DNA of 48,995 nucleotides from Verrucomicrobiales bacterium (GTDB lineage: Bacteria; Verrucomicrobiota; Verrucomicrobiia; Verrucomicrobiales; DEV007). The translations under genes were made by a program, and so were the position numbers. Shown here piece by piece: positions 16,661 to 24,711 of the stretch. The DNA is taken from NCBI GenBank assembly GCA_016795505.1, contig JAEUHH010000040.1, positions 1-48,995 on the forward strand. The letters are read 5' to 3'. Numbering within the stretch: position 1 is the first letter of the stretch; each line of letters opens with the position of its first letter. The notes below the pieces were generated by a model. It saw only the letters and a program-made list of their open reading frames with translations. It made no database searches and was not told where the DNA came from.

Positions 16661-17089
16661 TCACAGGGAGAAAGGAGCCGGCTGCTGGGCTTCGTGCGGG
16701 TGCTCGGCACCGGCGTAGACCTTCAGCTTTTTCACGATCTGCCGACCGAGGCGGTTGTGGGGGATCATGCCGGTCACGGCACGCTCGACGATGAGTTCCG
16801 GGCGACGGACGCGGACCTTGCGGACCGACTCGCGCTTCTGGTTACCCACGAAGCCGGCGTAGGAGGTGTATTCCTTCTGATCTTCCTTCTTGCCGGAGAG
16901 GCGCACCTTGTCGGCATTGATGACGACGACGAAATCGCCGCAATCGACGTGGGGAGTGAAAATGGCCTTGTTCTTGCCGCGCAGCAGGCGGGCGGCGGCC
17001 ACGGCGACATCACCAAGGATACGGTCCTTGGCATCGATCACCCACCATTGGCGCTGGATTTCTTCGGCTTTGGCTGAGAATGTCTTCAT
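16661..17089 (-). CDS. rplM: 50S ribosomal protein L13
   Basis: A 142-residue protein. Family signatures are [39 protein letters not shown] and [17 protein letters not shown]13 is an early-assembly 23S rRNA-binding protein. It is the first gene of the rplM-rpsI operon, with a consensus-like promoter about 130-155 bp upstream. The leader of roughly 120 nt is long enough for autogenous control, but I could not identify a specific L13 leader fold. Confidence 0.98.
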   Translation of the reverse strand: MKTFSAKAEEIQRQWWVIDAKDRILGDVAVAAARLLRGKNKAIFTPHVDCGDFVVVINADKVRLSGKKEDQKEYTSYAGFVGNQKRESVRKVRVRRPELIVERAVTGMIPHNRLGRQIVKKLKVYAGAEHPHEAQQPAPFSL

Positions 17090-17215
17090 CGTAACGAGGT
17101 CAGGGTAGCCCGGAGGCTGTCTTGCGGATTTTCCCCGGTTTGGCGCCCGTTGGGGGCCTGCTCACACGGCTGGAAAGGAGTGTTTCCGGACTCTGGCGGC
17201 GGGGAAAGGGCCGCA

Positions 17216-17243
17216 AATCTAGGACGATCCGCATTGATGTCAA
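17216..17243 (-). promoter_or_regulatory. Sigma-70-type promoter for rplM-rpsI
   Basis: On the minus strand, -35 TTGACA (17243-17238), a 16-bp spacer, then -10 TAGATT (17221-17216). The -35 is a perfect match and the -10 differs from TATAAT at three positions (G, A and T at positions 3, 4 and 5 read TAGATT). It lies 126 bp upstream of the rplM start. Nothing else is recognisable from 17244 to 17414, the gap before purH. Confidence 0.7.
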
Positions 17244-17414
17244 CCAAATTGGAGCATTTCGGAGCGCGAACTTTTTCGGGGTCCGCAAGAGGGTGATGTC
17301 GGGGAGACTTTCGTCTTGCGCCGGTCGGAACGCGGGCTAAAGCTGGCCCATCATGAGCGTCCGGAGCGGGTCGCCTGGTTCTGGCCCGCCGCGCTCCTTT
17401 TTTCTTTCAAGTCC

Positions 17415-18953
17415 ATGAGTATTCAGCGAGCCCTGATTTCCGTCTCCGACAAGTCTGGTCTGGAGGCCTTCGTGCGCGGCCTGGCCGCCCGCGGCATTGA
17501 GATTCTGTCCACGGGCGGGACCTCCAAGTTCATCCGCGCCCTCGGCGTGGAGGTGCAGGATATCTCCGATTTCACCGGCTTTCCCGAGCTGTTCGAGGGG
17601 CGGGTGAAAACGCTGCATCCGAAGGTCCACGGCGGTCTGCTCCATCGTCGTGACAAGCCGGAGCACGTCCAGCAGGCCGCGGACAATGGCATCGTCCCCA
17701 TCGATCTGGTGGTGGTGAATCTCTATCCCTTCGAGCAGACCGTCGCCAAGGGGGACGTGACCCGCGAGGAAGCGATCGAGCAGATCGATATCGGCGGGCC
17801 GTCGATGCTGCGGTCGGCGGCGAAAAACTGCGATGCCGTCACCGTGGTCGTCGATCCGGCCGATTATCCCGGCCTGTTGGAAGAAATGGAGGATCACCAG
17901 GGCGCCACGACCCTGAAAACGCGGGAGCGGCTGGCGATCAAAGTATTTCAGCGCACCGCCGCCTACGATGCGGCCATCGCCGCCCATCTCAACGATTGCC
18001 AGAAGACCGAGGGTTCCTTCTCAGTCAGCCTGCCGCTCGATCAGGAACTCCGCTACGGAGACAATCCCCACCAGCACGCCGCGCTCTACGGCGATTTCAG
18101 CAAGCATTTCCACAAGCTCCAGGGCAAGGAGTTGAGCTACACCAATGTGTTGGACATCGCCGCCGCCGCCGAGTTGATCCACGAGTTCCGTCGGCCCGCC
18201 GTCGCCATCCTCAAGCACACCAATCCCTGTGGCGTCGGTGCCGACTCCGAGGATCTCCGGGCGGCGTGGGAAAAGGCCTTCGAGACCGACCGGCAGGCGC
18301 CCTTTGGCGGCGTGATCGTCTGCAACCGTCCGCTGACGCTGAGCCTGGCGCGGGTGATTTCCGAGATCTTTACCGACGTGATCATCGCCCCGGATTTCGA
18401 GACCGAAGCCCGGGCGCTGTTGAAAAAGAAGAAAAATCTCCGTCTCATCGAGATGGCCGAGTCCTACAAGGAATGCCTGAACGACCCCGTGATCCGCTCC
18501 GCTCCCGGAGGCCTCATGGTGATGCAGTCCGATCCCGTGGCGCTCGGGCTGGACCGCATGGAGGAGAAAGTCGTGACCCAGAGACCGCCCACGGCCGAGG
18601 AGATCGAGGCCATGCGTTTCGCCTGGCGGGTGGTCAAACACGTGCGGTCGAATGCCATCGTCTTTGCCACCAGCGATCGCACCCTCGGCATCGGCGCCGG
18701 TCAGATGTCCCGTGTGGACAGTTGCCGCATCGCCGTGTGGAAGGCCGAGCAGGCCGGGCTGAGCTTGAAAGGCAGCGTGGTGGCCAGCGATGCCATGTTC
18801 CCCTTTGCCGACGGATTGATCTCCGCCCTCGATGCCGGCGCCACCGCCGCCATCCAACCGGGCGGCTCAGTCCGGGACGAGGAAGTCATCGCCGCCGCCA
18901 ACGAGCGCGACGCTGCGATGGTCTTCACCGGGGTGCGGCATTTCCTCCATTGA
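17415..18953 (+). CDS. purH: Bifunctional AICAR formyltransferase/IMP cyclohydrolase
   Basis: A 512-residue enzyme for the last two steps of de novo IMP synthesis in the cytosol. The N-terminal 150 residues are the MGS-like cyclohydrolase domain ([55 protein letters not shown]). The rest is the formyltransferase domain ([60 protein letters not shown]). The catalytic Lys and His of KHTNPCG are present. The start is the ATG at 17415 (MSIQRAL), matching the family start; the longer frame is unsupported. It stands alone, 20 bp convergent with the next gene. Confidence 0.98.
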   Translation: MSIQRALISVSDKSGLEAFVRGLAARGIEILSTGGTSKFIRALGVEVQDISDFTGFPELFEGRVKTLHPKVHGGLLHRRDKPEHVQQAADNGIVPIDLVVVNLYPFEQTVAKGDVTREEAIEQIDIGGPSMLRSAAKNCDAVTVVVDPADYPGLLEEMEDHQGATTLKTRERLAIKVFQRTAAYDAAIAAHLNDCQKTEGSFSVSLPLDQELRYGDNPHQHAALYGDFSKHFHKLQGKELSYTNVLDIAAAAELIHEFRRPAVAILKHTNPCGVGADSEDLRAAWEKAFETDRQAPFGGVIVCNRPLTLSLARVISEIFTDVIIAPDFETEARALLKKKKNLRLIEMAESYKECLNDPVIRSAPGGLMVMQSDPVALGLDRMEEKVVTQRPPTAEEIEAMRFAWRVVKHVRSNAIVFATSDRTLGIGAGQMSRVDSCRIAVWKAEQAGLSLKGSVVASDAMFPFADGLISALDAGATAAIQPGGSVRDEEVIAAANERDAAMVFTGVRHFLH

Positions 18954-18973
18954 GGGAGCGGAGCCGGTGTCTC

Positions 18974-20530
18974 TCACGGGGCCGGGCGCTCAATGCCGGC
19001 CGCCCAATAGACGCCGTTTCTCAGTAGATCGCGGAAGGCCTGGACGGCAAAGTCGTCCCGGTGCCCCAGCGATGTGTAGAACACCCGACCGCCACCCGGT
19101 GCCGTGTGTGTCCAGGCCACCGGCTCCGGCTGCGCGATGCTATCGGCCCGGCCGGTCAGCAGCGGCGTGGTGCCGGGCTGTAGTGGCGTGTTTTGGTAGA
19201 GAGAGCCAAACGTCTTGAATTCGGTTGCCGGCAGACCGGCCAGAATCGGGTGCGATGCGGCCGCGGGGACGACTTGGGCAAACGTCGCGAGGTCGTTGCC
19301 ATGGTGGCCGGTGTAGTGGCCCCCGAGGATCGTCGGATCGAAGTCCTGCCACTCGTCGAGACCGGCCGGCGGTGCCTTGTCCCGCTGGTGAAAGGGATGG
19401 CTGGCCGTGCGGATGCCAACCAGCGGTCTGCCCTCGGCCAGATGCGCCCGGAACAGATCGAGCTGCGCCTTCGGCAGATTGCGCCGCCGCACCGAGAGCA
19501 ACAGGATGTCGGCCTGACCGATCACCTCGGCTCCGGGCAGGGTGCTCCGGTCATCCGCGTGCCCATAAACAACGCTGATCTGGAAGTCCTTTCCGAGTTC
19601 CTTCAGGGCAAAGGGCGGCAGAGTCTCCTCGGTCTGATATTCGTCCTCGGCCGTCACGATGACCAGGTGCGGGCGTTTGTCCTCGGGAAAGCGGTAGGTC
19701 AGCCCGTCGCCGAGGATATCGCCGCTCGTCACCGTCGGGCACCAGTGGCGCTCGATGTGTGCGAGGACCAGATCGTTGCCCGTGAAATGGTTGACGTAGG
19801 GCTCCTCGGCAGGGTTGTACATCGTATCCGTCAGGTCGCGCATCAGGGCCACCGTCATGCCCTGGCGGACGAGTTGGCGGATGCCAAAGGGCCGGCCGAG
19901 CACGCACATGTTGGTGTGGACACCCATCACGATGACCTGTCCGATGCCCCGTTGTTTCATCAGATAGTAAGCCTCCGCGGAATCGGTGACGGCATCGCCC
20001 TCGGCGATTTCGAGGGTTTCGATCTGGCGGGTGTAGAAGCGCACCCGGTCGCGGATCTGGCCTGCATCGTCGCAGGGCTGCTCCACTTTCACCGGCATCG
20101 GTGGCTCGCGCGTTTCGTCGAGATGGCACCAGTTTTCCAGCGGGACGGTGGTTTCGATTTTCGGCGCCTGCTTGGCCAGTTCGCGTTGCGGCGTGCCTTC
20201 ATACTTGTCCATGCAGCCGCTGGGGCAGTGGATGATGAGGGCGCCCTGCGACCGGGCCTTGCGGATGACTTCGTTCATGCGCGGGGCCATCTCCGCGACC
20301 CGGCGGGCGGAGTTCCGGCAGTAGTGGTCATCCCACATGTCGCAGATCACGATGGCCGTCTTCGACGCATCCCATTCGGCCGGCCGGGTGAGCGTGTGGT
20401 AGCGACCCGAGCCGGGAGCGGTCTCGGTCTGGCTGCGCAACTGGAGCTTCAGTGAATCGGCAAAAAGCCCGCCCGGCAGGGCCAGCCAGAGCGCGGCGAG
20501 AGAAAGTCGATGGAACAGGGTATGGCTCAT
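18974..20530 (-). CDS. Exported isochorismatase-ThuA-like fusion protein
   Basis: A 518-residue protein with a signal peptide (MSHTLFHRLSLAALWLALPG, cleavage near residue 25). Residues 50-260 form an isochorismatase-like cysteine hydrolase domain: Asp64 in AIVICDMWDDHYC, Lys109 in SGCMDKYEG and nucleophile Cys209 in VIVMGVHTNMCVLG give a complete D-K-C triad. Residues 285-515 resemble the ThuA/trehalose-utilisation flavodoxin-like domain (PHLVIVTAEDEYQTEETLP, then GGHYTGHHGND, then GGRVFYTSLGHRDD). ThuA-like domains occur in PVC glycan-use proteins; their chemistry is mostly unknown. A 45-bp repeat (20507-20551) covers the start codon and the first seven codons. It is codirectional with the esterase at 20587, with a 56-bp gap. 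Confidence 0.85.
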   Translation of the reverse strand: MSHTLFHRLSLAALWLALPGGLFADSLKLQLRSQTETAPGSGRYHTLTRPAEWDASKTAIVICDMWDDHYCRNSARRVAEMAPRMNEVIRKARSQGALIIHCPSGCMDKYEGTPQRELAKQAPKIETTVPLENWCHLDETREPPMPVKVEQPCDDAGQIRDRVRFYTRQIETLEIAEGDAVTDSAEAYYLMKQRGIGQVIVMGVHTNMCVLGRPFGIRQLVRQGMTVALMRDLTDTMYNPAEEPYVNHFTGNDLVLAHIERHWCPTVTSGDILGDGLTYRFPEDKRPHLVIVTAEDEYQTEETLPPFALKELGKDFQISVVYGHADDRSTLPGAEVIGQADILLLSVRRRNLPKAQLDLFRAHLAEGRPLVGIRTASHPFHQRDKAPPAGLDEWQDFDPTILGGHYTGHHGNDLATFAQVVPAAASHPILAGLPATEFKTFGSLYQNTPLQPGTTPLLTGRADSIAQPEPVAWTHTAPGGGRVFYTSLGHRDDFAVQAFRDLLRNGVYWAAGIERPAP

Positions 20531-20551
20531 GATCAAACAGGGTTGGATCGG
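20507..20551. repeat. 45-bp interspersed repeat, copy 3, over a start codon
   Basis: It starts TCGATGGAACAGGGTATGGC and ends GTTGGATCGG, again 45 bp. The ATG of the isochorismatase-ThuA gene (minus strand, 20530-20528) lies inside it, so the repeat contributes the first seven codons and the sequence just upstream. Its middle differs most from the other copies. Confidence 0.75.
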
Positions 20552-20586
20552 AATTGGAAAAAGGAAGGAAGGGCGCAGCCAGGTGG

Positions 20587-21720
20587 TCACGGTCTGAGGA
20601 AATGGGTGAAAAACGCATAGATCACCTCGTTCGACTCCGGGTTGGGCGAGTGGTCGGGCCGGTTGTGCATGGCGACCCGGTTCTCATGACCGAGCAGGCG
20701 ATTGACGGCGATGCTGTGATTCAGTGCCCGCCATCGGTGGGGCGGGTCTTCGCTCCCGCCGGAGACGAGAAAGGGTCGCGGCGCCATCAAGGCGTGGAGC
20801 TCGTGGAGGTCCATGCCGGATGCCAGCAGCTCCGGGTAGACACCCCGGGCGGGGTTTTCCGCCGACGGCACGCCGCGGGGCCGCCACGGTTTCGGGTGAT
20901 AGCCGAGATACCAGGGCTCCCAATAGTTCACGCTGGGCCGGGTGTCGAAGACGATGCCCGGGTCGGACCACGCGGCGCAGGCATACTTGTCGAAAAGACA
21001 CGAGGCAAACAGGGCCCACTTGCCACCGAACGAATGTCCGGTGATGCCGATGCGGTCCGGGTCCACTTCCGGCCGGCTGGCGAGGACCTGCCAGGCATTT
21101 GCCGCGGCATAGCCCAGCATGGAAAGCGGCTCGATTTCGGCCTTTTCCAGCGAAGGCCAGTAAAGCGAGTAGGTCCCCGCCGCGGAGGCTTCCTTGGTGC
21201 CGATGGACAGGGTGACAAAGCCGCGCTTGGTGAGCTGATAGGCGAAATCACGGAGTTCCTTGCCCAGGCCGATGGCCGTCTCCGGCTCATAATAAACGGT
21301 CACGACGGCGGGGCGCTTCCCCGGTCGATCGGGCACCAGCAGGTAGCCGGTGGTCTTTTCGGTCGGCGTCCAGAGGAAGCGGATGCGGTGCTGGGTGAAA
21401 TCTTCGCGCCGGGTCGTCTCGAGGATTTCCGTCTGCGGATCGGCTACCAAAGCTGGCCAGGTCCCGAGCTTGGCATCCCAGAGGCCCCGGATCTCCGCCC
21501 GTCGGGCCTGCCAGTCGGCGGCGGACTTGACCTCCCGGCCGTCGGCAAAGCGGAGCGGAGAGCGATAGTCGCCCGGGTCGTCGGCGAATTCGGCCGGCGG
21601 CGAAAACCATGGCTTCAGGGCGTCGGGCAGCGGTGATGTCCCAGGATCGGCCGCACCCGCGACGGTGAGACCGGCGGCGGCGCAGGCTATCAAAGGGCGG
21701 ATCAACTGGGCGGCTTTCAT
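20587..21720 (-). CDS. Exported alpha/beta hydrolase, esterase (CE15-like or acetyl xylan esterase-like)
   Basis: A 377-residue protein with a signal peptide (MKAAQLIRPLIACAAAGLTV). The nucleophile elbow is IGITGHSFGGKWALFASCL, with Ser in GHSFGG. RPFLVSGGSEDPP holds the likely acid, and HNRPDHSPNPE the catalytic His near the C-terminus. The GHSxGGKWA pattern and overall order resemble glucuronoyl-esterase-type and acetyl xylan esterase-like proteins of PVC bacteria. The in-frame ATG at 21720 is chosen over a GTG at 21729. It is upstream of and codirectional with the isochorismatase-ThuA gene, and divergent from the sulfatase at 21804 (83 bp), so all may serve polysaccharide debranching. The substrate is not established. 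Confidence 0.82.
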   Translation of the reverse strand: MKAAQLIRPLIACAAAGLTVAGAADPGTSPLPDALKPWFSPPAEFADDPGDYRSPLRFADGREVKSAADWQARRAEIRGLWDAKLGTWPALVADPQTEILETTRREDFTQHRIRFLWTPTEKTTGYLLVPDRPGKRPAVVTVYYEPETAIGLGKELRDFAYQLTKRGFVTLSIGTKEASAAGTYSLYWPSLEKAEIEPLSMLGYAAANAWQVLASRPEVDPDRIGITGHSFGGKWALFASCLFDKYACAAWSDPGIVFDTRPSVNYWEPWYLGYHPKPWRPRGVPSAENPARGVYPELLASGMDLHELHALMAPRPFLVSGGSEDPPHRWRALNHSIAVNRLLGHENRVAMHNRPDHSPNPESNEVIYAFFTHFLRP

Positions 21721-21803
21721 CCGAATCACGATAGCGTCTTCCGTCGTCCGGCGGAAGACTTTCCCGCCTTGACGTCGCTGGCTTCATCGCGTCGTTTTGG
21801 CAC

Positions 21804-23252
21804 ATGAACGCGCTGCGGACGGTCCCGAATGTTGTCTTCTGCCAATTGGCTGCCTTGATCCTCGCGGCTGAAGCCGGCGTTGAACATCCCAATATTGTCG
21901 TCATAGTGGCCGACGACCTCGGCTACGGCGAACTGTCCTGCCAGGATCCGGCGACGGACATACCCACCCCGCACATCGATGCGCTGGCTGCGGCGGGGGT
22001 GAGGTTCACCCAGGGCTATGTGACGGCCCCTTTCTGCGCCGCGTCGCGGGCGGGATTGCTGACGGGACGGTATCAGACCCGGTTTGGCTTCGAGTTCAAT
22101 CCGATCGGCGCAAAAAATGACGAGCCCGGCATCGGCCTTCCCGTGGAAGAGAGGACCCTGGCCGACCGGCTGCGGGACGAGGCCGGCTACGCCACGGCCC
22201 TGATCGGAAAATGGCATCTGGGCGGCACGGCGCCGTTTCACCCCATGCGGCGCGGTTTCGATGAGTTCTTTGGCTTTCTGCACGAGGGCCACAGCTTCGT
22301 GCCGCCTCCGTATGAGGGTGTAACGACCTGGCTGCGCCGCAAGCGCCTGCCGGGCGGTGGTGAGGGGCGGTGGGCATCGGAAGATGGCCGACTCATCCTG
22401 AGCACCCATCTGGGGCGGAATGAGCCGGACTACGATGCGAACAATCCCATCCTGCGGGGCAGCCAGCCGGTCGATGAACGGGCCAATCTGACCACGGCCT
22501 TCACCCGCGAGGCGGTGTCTTTCATCGGGCGGCATCGGGAGCGTCCGTTCTTCCTATTGCTTTCCTATAATGCGGTTCACAGCCCGATCCAGGCTGATGA
22601 GGCTTACCTGAAGCGTTTTGCCGGCATCGGGGACATCCACCGGCGGCTCTTCGCGGCCATGCTGGCGCAGCTCGATGATGGCGTCGGCGAGGTGACGGCG
22701 GCGCTCGATCGGCATGGCGTGGCCGGGCGGACTCTGGTCTTTTTCCTCAGCGACAATGGAGGTCCCACCCGCGAGCTGACCAGTCGGAACACGCCGCTGC
22801 GCGGTGAGAAAGGCAGTCTCCTGGAAGGTGGCATCCGGGTGCCGTTTCTGCTGCGCTGGCCGGATGCGGTGACTGCCGGAATTGTCTGTGACACGCCGGT
22901 CAGTTCGCTCGACATCGCCGCGACGGCCCTGGCGGCCGCCGGAGTCAGTACCGGGCCGGATTCCGGGCTCGATGGTGTCGATTTGCGACCCCTGGTCGCG
23001 GGGGAGGCCCGGCCGCCATCGCATGAATCGTTGTTTTGGCGCGTGGGTGCGCAGGCGGCCTTGCGGAGCGGCGAATGGAAGCTGGTGCGCCCCGCCTCGC
23101 AGGGAAAGCCGGCTGCTTGGCAGTTGTACCGGCTCGATCGGGACATCGGTGAGTCGGAGGATTTGGCCGACCGGGAACCTGGACAGCTCAGCCGGCTGGT
23201 GGCGGAGTGGGAACGCCGCGACCGGGGGATGGTGGAGCCGCTGTGGCGTTGA
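21804..23252 (+). CDS. Type I formylglycine sulfatase
   Basis: A 482-residue exported enzyme with an N-terminal hydrophobic segment (VVFCQLAALILAAEAG). The core has the Ca-binding IVVIVADDLGYGE (Asp37, Asp38) and the formylglycine signature FCAASRAGLLTGR, where Cys78 in C-A-A-S-R is the residue converted to formylglycine. LIGKWHLG and DNGGPTRE give later active-site positions. It removes sulfate esters from glycans or other substrates in the periplasm. Maturation needs an FGE or anSME enzyme, not encoded in this window. The start is the ATG at 21804. A GT4 glycosyltransferase follows by 29 bp on the same strand. Confidence 0.92.
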   Translation: MNALRTVPNVVFCQLAALILAAEAGVEHPNIVVIVADDLGYGELSCQDPATDIPTPHIDALAAAGVRFTQGYVTAPFCAASRAGLLTGRYQTRFGFEFNPIGAKNDEPGIGLPVEERTLADRLRDEAGYATALIGKWHLGGTAPFHPMRRGFDEFFGFLHEGHSFVPPPYEGVTTWLRRKRLPGGGEGRWASEDGRLILSTHLGRNEPDYDANNPILRGSQPVDERANLTTAFTREAVSFIGRHRERPFFLLLSYNAVHSPIQADEAYLKRFAGIGDIHRRLFAAMLAQLDDGVGEVTAALDRHGVAGRTLVFFLSDNGGPTRELTSRNTPLRGEKGSLLEGGIRVPFLLRWPDAVTAGIVCDTPVSSLDIAATALAAAGVSTGPDSGLDGVDLRPLVAGEARPPSHESLFWRVGAQAALRSGEWKLVRPASQGKPAAWQLYRLDRDIGESEDLADREPGQLSRLVAEWERRDRGMVEPLWR

Positions 23253-23281
23253 AGGCCTGTTGATTCCAGTCCGACCGCGTC

Positions 23282-24580
23282 ATGAGAATCGCCATGTTCA
23301 CAAACACCTTCGCGCCGCTGGTGGGCGGCATTGAGAAGTCCGTCGCCACCTTCGCGGAGGACTTGCGTGCACTGGGGAATGAGGTGCTCACGGTCACGCT
23401 CCAGCAGGACGACGACGACCGGACGGAGCCGGGGACGCTGCGGCTGCCCGCCCTCCCGAGATTCGCCGGTGGTCCCTACGCCTGTCCGCTGCCGGGCGCC
23501 GTGGGACTGGACCGGGCGCTCGATGAGTTCCGTCCCGAGGTGCTGCATGCCCATCAGCCCTTTCTGTTGGGAGATTCCGCCTATCGACACGCGGTAAGAC
23601 GCGGGCTGCCGCTGGTTTTCACCAATCACACCCTCTACGAGCGCTATGCCGACCGGACTTTCCTCGGCGAATTCGCAGGACTCGAGCGCGCCGCGCGCAA
23701 GCTGGCCGTCGTCTACGCCAATCGTTGTGAGGCTGTGATCGCTCCTACCCAAAGCATCGCCGACATTCTGCATGGGCAGGGGGTGACACCCGACATCGCG
23801 GTCGTGCCGACGGGCATCGATGTGGATCGCTTCGCGCGAGGTGACGGGGCGGCGTTCCGTCAGCGCCACGGTATTCCGGCCGATGCCTTTGTGGCGGGGC
23901 ACCTGGGCCGATTGATTCCGGCAAAAAATGTCGGGTTTCTCGCCGGAGCCGTGGCCGAATTCCTCCGCCGCGAGCCGCGGGGCTGGGCCCTGTTCTGCGG
24001 CGAAGGGCAGTCGGTTGATGAAATTCGCGAGGCTTTCCGCGCGGCCGGGGTGGAAGAGCGACTGATCATGCTGGGAGTCCTTGCGCCGGCCGAGATCGCC
24101 GACGCCTACGCGGCCATGGATGTATTTGCCTTCGCCTCGCTCACGGATACCCAGGGTATTGTCCTGCTGGAGGCGATGGCGGCCGGGACGCCGGTGATGG
24201 CGCTTCGGGCGACCGGGCCGCAGGATCTCGTGGTGGACGGAGTGTCCGGCCGTTTGCTTGATCCGAGGGTGACGGGCGACGAGTTTGCGCAGGGCCTGGT
24301 GGAAGAATCACGGATCGATGATCGGACGCCTCTTCGTGAAGCCGCCCGGCGGCGGGCGGGCGCGTTCGATCGACGGGCCTGCGCGGAGCAACTGGTCGAG
24401 GTCTACGAGTCGGCGCGAAGGCGACTCCTCGCGACGGAACGACCGTCGGAGCCGGCAGAATCGGTGCTCGACGAGTTCCAGCGCCGCGTCGAGGCCGAGT
24501 GGGAGTTGTTCGCCGGTCGGGCGGCCATTCTCCGAGCCCTGCTACCGTCGCGTGGGTTCCCTGAAATCGGGGGGGCATGA
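23282..24580 (+). CDS. GT4-family glycosyltransferase
   Basis: A 432-residue retaining glycosyltransferase with a GT-B fold. The N-terminus has MRIAMFTNTFAPLVGGIEKS with the donor-side GG motif; the middle has VVPTGIDVDRF, and the C-terminal half has LGRLIPAKN and TDTQGIVLLEAMAAGTPVMA. The last resembles the E-x7-E motif with the first Glu replaced by Asp, as in some glycolipid glucosyltransferases. It acts at the cytoplasmic membrane or in the cytosol on a lipid or polysaccharide acceptor. Its coding start is 29 bp after the sulfatase stop, so cotranscription is likely, but a functional link is not obvious. The final 60 residues are extra C-terminal helical sequence. Confidence 0.9.
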   Translation: MRIAMFTNTFAPLVGGIEKSVATFAEDLRALGNEVLTVTLQQDDDDRTEPGTLRLPALPRFAGGPYACPLPGAVGLDRALDEFRPEVLHAHQPFLLGDSAYRHAVRRGLPLVFTNHTLYERYADRTFLGEFAGLERAARKLAVVYANRCEAVIAPTQSIADILHGQGVTPDIAVVPTGIDVDRFARGDGAAFRQRHGIPADAFVAGHLGRLIPAKNVGFLAGAVAEFLRREPRGWALFCGEGQSVDEIREAFRAAGVEERLIMLGVLAPAEIADAYAAMDVFAFASLTDTQGIVLLEAMAAGTPVMALRATGPQDLVVDGVSGRLLDPRVTGDEFAQGLVEESRIDDRTPLREAARRRAGAFDRRACAEQLVEVYESARRRLLATERPSEPAESVLDEFQRRVEAEWELFAGRAAILRALLPSRGFPEIGGA

Positions 24581-24711
24581 CGCCACCGGACTGGCTTCGC
24601 GAGTCGGCGCGGAACTGGCTCACGCAAACGCGACGGTAAGAATCCGGCATTTCGTGGCATTTTTGGGCAAAACGTGTTGCTTTTGACCCCTTTTTTCCCG
24701 TGCATGACCCC

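Noticed and set aside
17090-17215. Autogenous L13 leader structure
   Set aside because: The leader is long enough but I could not draw a convincing conserved fold by eye; folding and covariation analysis would be needed.
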